DNA of 14,522 bases from MGNI01 sp964353875 (GTDB lineage: Bacteria > Chloroflexota > Anaerolineae > Anaerolineales > E44-bin32), in contig CAYGXU010000079.1 in assembly GCA_964353875.1 (NCBI GenBank), positions 1 through 14,522 of the forward strand, read 5' to 3'. Position 1 is the first letter of the stretch, and each line of letters opens with the position of its first letter. A program made the position numbers and the translations under genes. Shown piece after piece: positions 13,503 through 14,522 of this stretch. A model generated the notes under the pieces. The model did not search any database, had not been told where the DNA came from, and saw nothing but the letters and a program-made list of their open reading frames with translations.

Positions 13503-14486
13503 ATGGTATTTCTTACAGCATTAATTTCCTCAGCTCTGATCTTTAACTTCCTTAATGGTTTTCATGATTCGTCCAATATCGTTGCTACGGTGATCTCGTC
13601 TCGAGCATTACGCCCGCGCGTGGCCTTATTCATGGCAGCCATTGCGGAGTTCATTGCCCCTTTCCTGTTCGGAGTGGCGGTGGCGACAACGATTGGAAAG
13701 GATGTGATCGAGCCTTCGGCTATTTCGCCCACGGTCGTCCTGGCAGCCATAATTGCTTCCATCATATGGAATCTGATCACGTGGTGGCTCGGCATCCCTT
13801 CTTCCTCGTCACATGCCTTAATTGGCGGGCTGCTCGGTTCATCGATCCTGGCGGGCAGCTTGGGAACCGTCCAACTTGGCGGATTATTAAAAGTACTCAT
13901 TGCTCTCTTTATCTCCCCGCCTCTGGGTTTTCTCGCTGGCTATATTCTCATGTCTCTGCTACGGATTACCCTGCGGGCTGCTACCCCGCGGGTGAGCACA
14001 ATGTTCAAACGTCTTCAAATTCTGACAATGCTTAGCCTGGCCCTCTCCCATGGAACGAACGATGCTCAAAAGACTATGGGCATCATCACCATGGGATTAG
14101 TAGCATCTGGATTTCAACAGAATTTTGCAATTCCTACTTGGGTCATCGCAGCCAGTGCTGGCGCTATCTCCCTGGGGATCGCATTGGGAGGCTGGCGTCT
14201 GATCCGAACTCTGGGCGGACGCATCTACAAGATCCGCCCTATCCATGGCTTTACCGCACAAGCATCCTCGGCGGCGGTGATCCTCACAGCTGCCTTGTTG
14301 GGTGGACCGGTAAGCACGACCCAGGTGGTCGGGTCCGCCATCATGGGGGCGGGAGCTGCCGAGCGAGTTTCAAAAGTGCGCTGGCAAGTGGGGCGGGAGA
14401 TGTTGATCACTTGGGTAGTGACCATCCCAGCAACGATCCTGCTCTCAGCCCTGGTTTATCTCCCACTTAAGGCACTCCTTCCCTAG
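13503..14486 (+). CDS. PiT-family inorganic phosphate transporter
   Basis: A 327-residue inner-membrane protein of the PHO4/PiT family with about ten helices, expected to import phosphate, probably as a metal-phosphate complex, with protons or sodium. Both inverted-repeat signatures are visible: GFHDSSNIVAT (19-29; D22, N25) in the N half and HGTNDAQKTMGI (184-195; N187, D188, K191) in the C half. The family segment WNLITWWLGIPSSSSHALIGG (89-109) and its C-half counterpart GGPVSTTQVVGSAIMGAG are also present. Length is that of short bacterial Pit proteins without a long central loop. The ATG at 13503 follows AAGGAG by 5 bases; an upstream TTG at 13470 is discarded. It is transcribed away from the gntR operon, and no accessory phoU-like gene is seen on either side within the window. 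The remaining bases to 14522 show no feature. Confidence 0.9.
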   Translation: MVFLTALISSALIFNFLNGFHDSSNIVATVISSRALRPRVALFMAAIAEFIAPFLFGVAVATTIGKDVIEPSAISPTVVLAAIIASIIWNLITWWLGIPSSSSHALIGGLLGSSILAGSLGTVQLGGLLKVLIALFISPPLGFLAGYILMSLLRITLRAATPRVSTMFKRLQILTMLSLALSHGTNDAQKTMGIITMGLVASGFQQNFAIPTWVIAASAGAISLGIALGGWRLIRTLGGRIYKIRPIHGFTAQASSAAVILTAALLGGPVSTTQVVGSAIMGAGAAERVSKVRWQVGREMLITWVVTIPATILLSALVYLPLKALLP

Positions 14487-14522
14487 AGCGTCTTATGAAC
14501 TTAGGCGAGGTGGTAGACTCTG

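Noticed and set aside
14495..14522. Possible start of a tRNA (GGTAGACTC-like string) at the window end
   Set aside because: It lacks a proper acceptor and D-arm layout for tRNA-Leu, and the sequence ends before it could be tested.

Overview
The window looks like a draft or metagenome-assembled fragment of an anaerobic, cobamide-using bacterium, most likely Chloroflexota (Anaerolineae-like). The evidence is a lipid-anchored LytR-CpsA-Psr protein with a long Thr-Pro-rich linker, and a corrinoid-activating ferredoxin/ASKHA protein beside a methyltetrahydrofolate methyltransferase. The recognisable promoters are of the ordinary sigma-70 type. The phylum is an inference from gene style, not from a marker gene. 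A run of exactly 100 N (5298-5397) is a scaffold gap and interrupts one gene.

Left part (1-3568, all minus strand): an ArsR-like winged-helix regulator and an MFS exporter overlap by 8 bases and form a drug-efflux-type operon. A near-consensus promoter with an inverted-repeat operator next to its -10 box lies directly upstream. After about 600 bases without a gene comes a TerC-family membrane protein, probably a metal-ion exporter.

Middle (3569-6036): an LCP lipoprotein gene (plus strand) diverges from terC. It converges with an unrecognised two-TM membrane protein gene (minus strand), whose 3' part is cut by the N gap.

Right part (6219-13037, all minus strand): a GntR/HutC-type regulator, a class II ketose-bisphosphate aldolase, a HisC-like PLP aminotransferase, a CbbY-like HAD phosphatase, a pterin-dependent methyltransferase and a RACo-type corrinoid activator follow one another. 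The first four look like one sugar-phosphate or amino-alcohol-phosphate module controlled by the regulator, whose promoter holds stacked palindromes matching the HutC-type operator consensus. The last two form a corrinoid methyl-transfer module; whether they share the transcript is open (180-base and 187-base gaps, no clear terminator). No corrinoid protein gene is present here.

Far right (13503-14486, plus strand): a PiT-family phosphate transporter, divergent from the gntR operon across about 480 bases that hold the gntR promoter and nothing else recognised.

Most genes belong to known families. The parts least explained by family knowledge are the aldolase-aminotransferase-phosphatase combination, the interrupted membrane protein, and the two operator arrangements.
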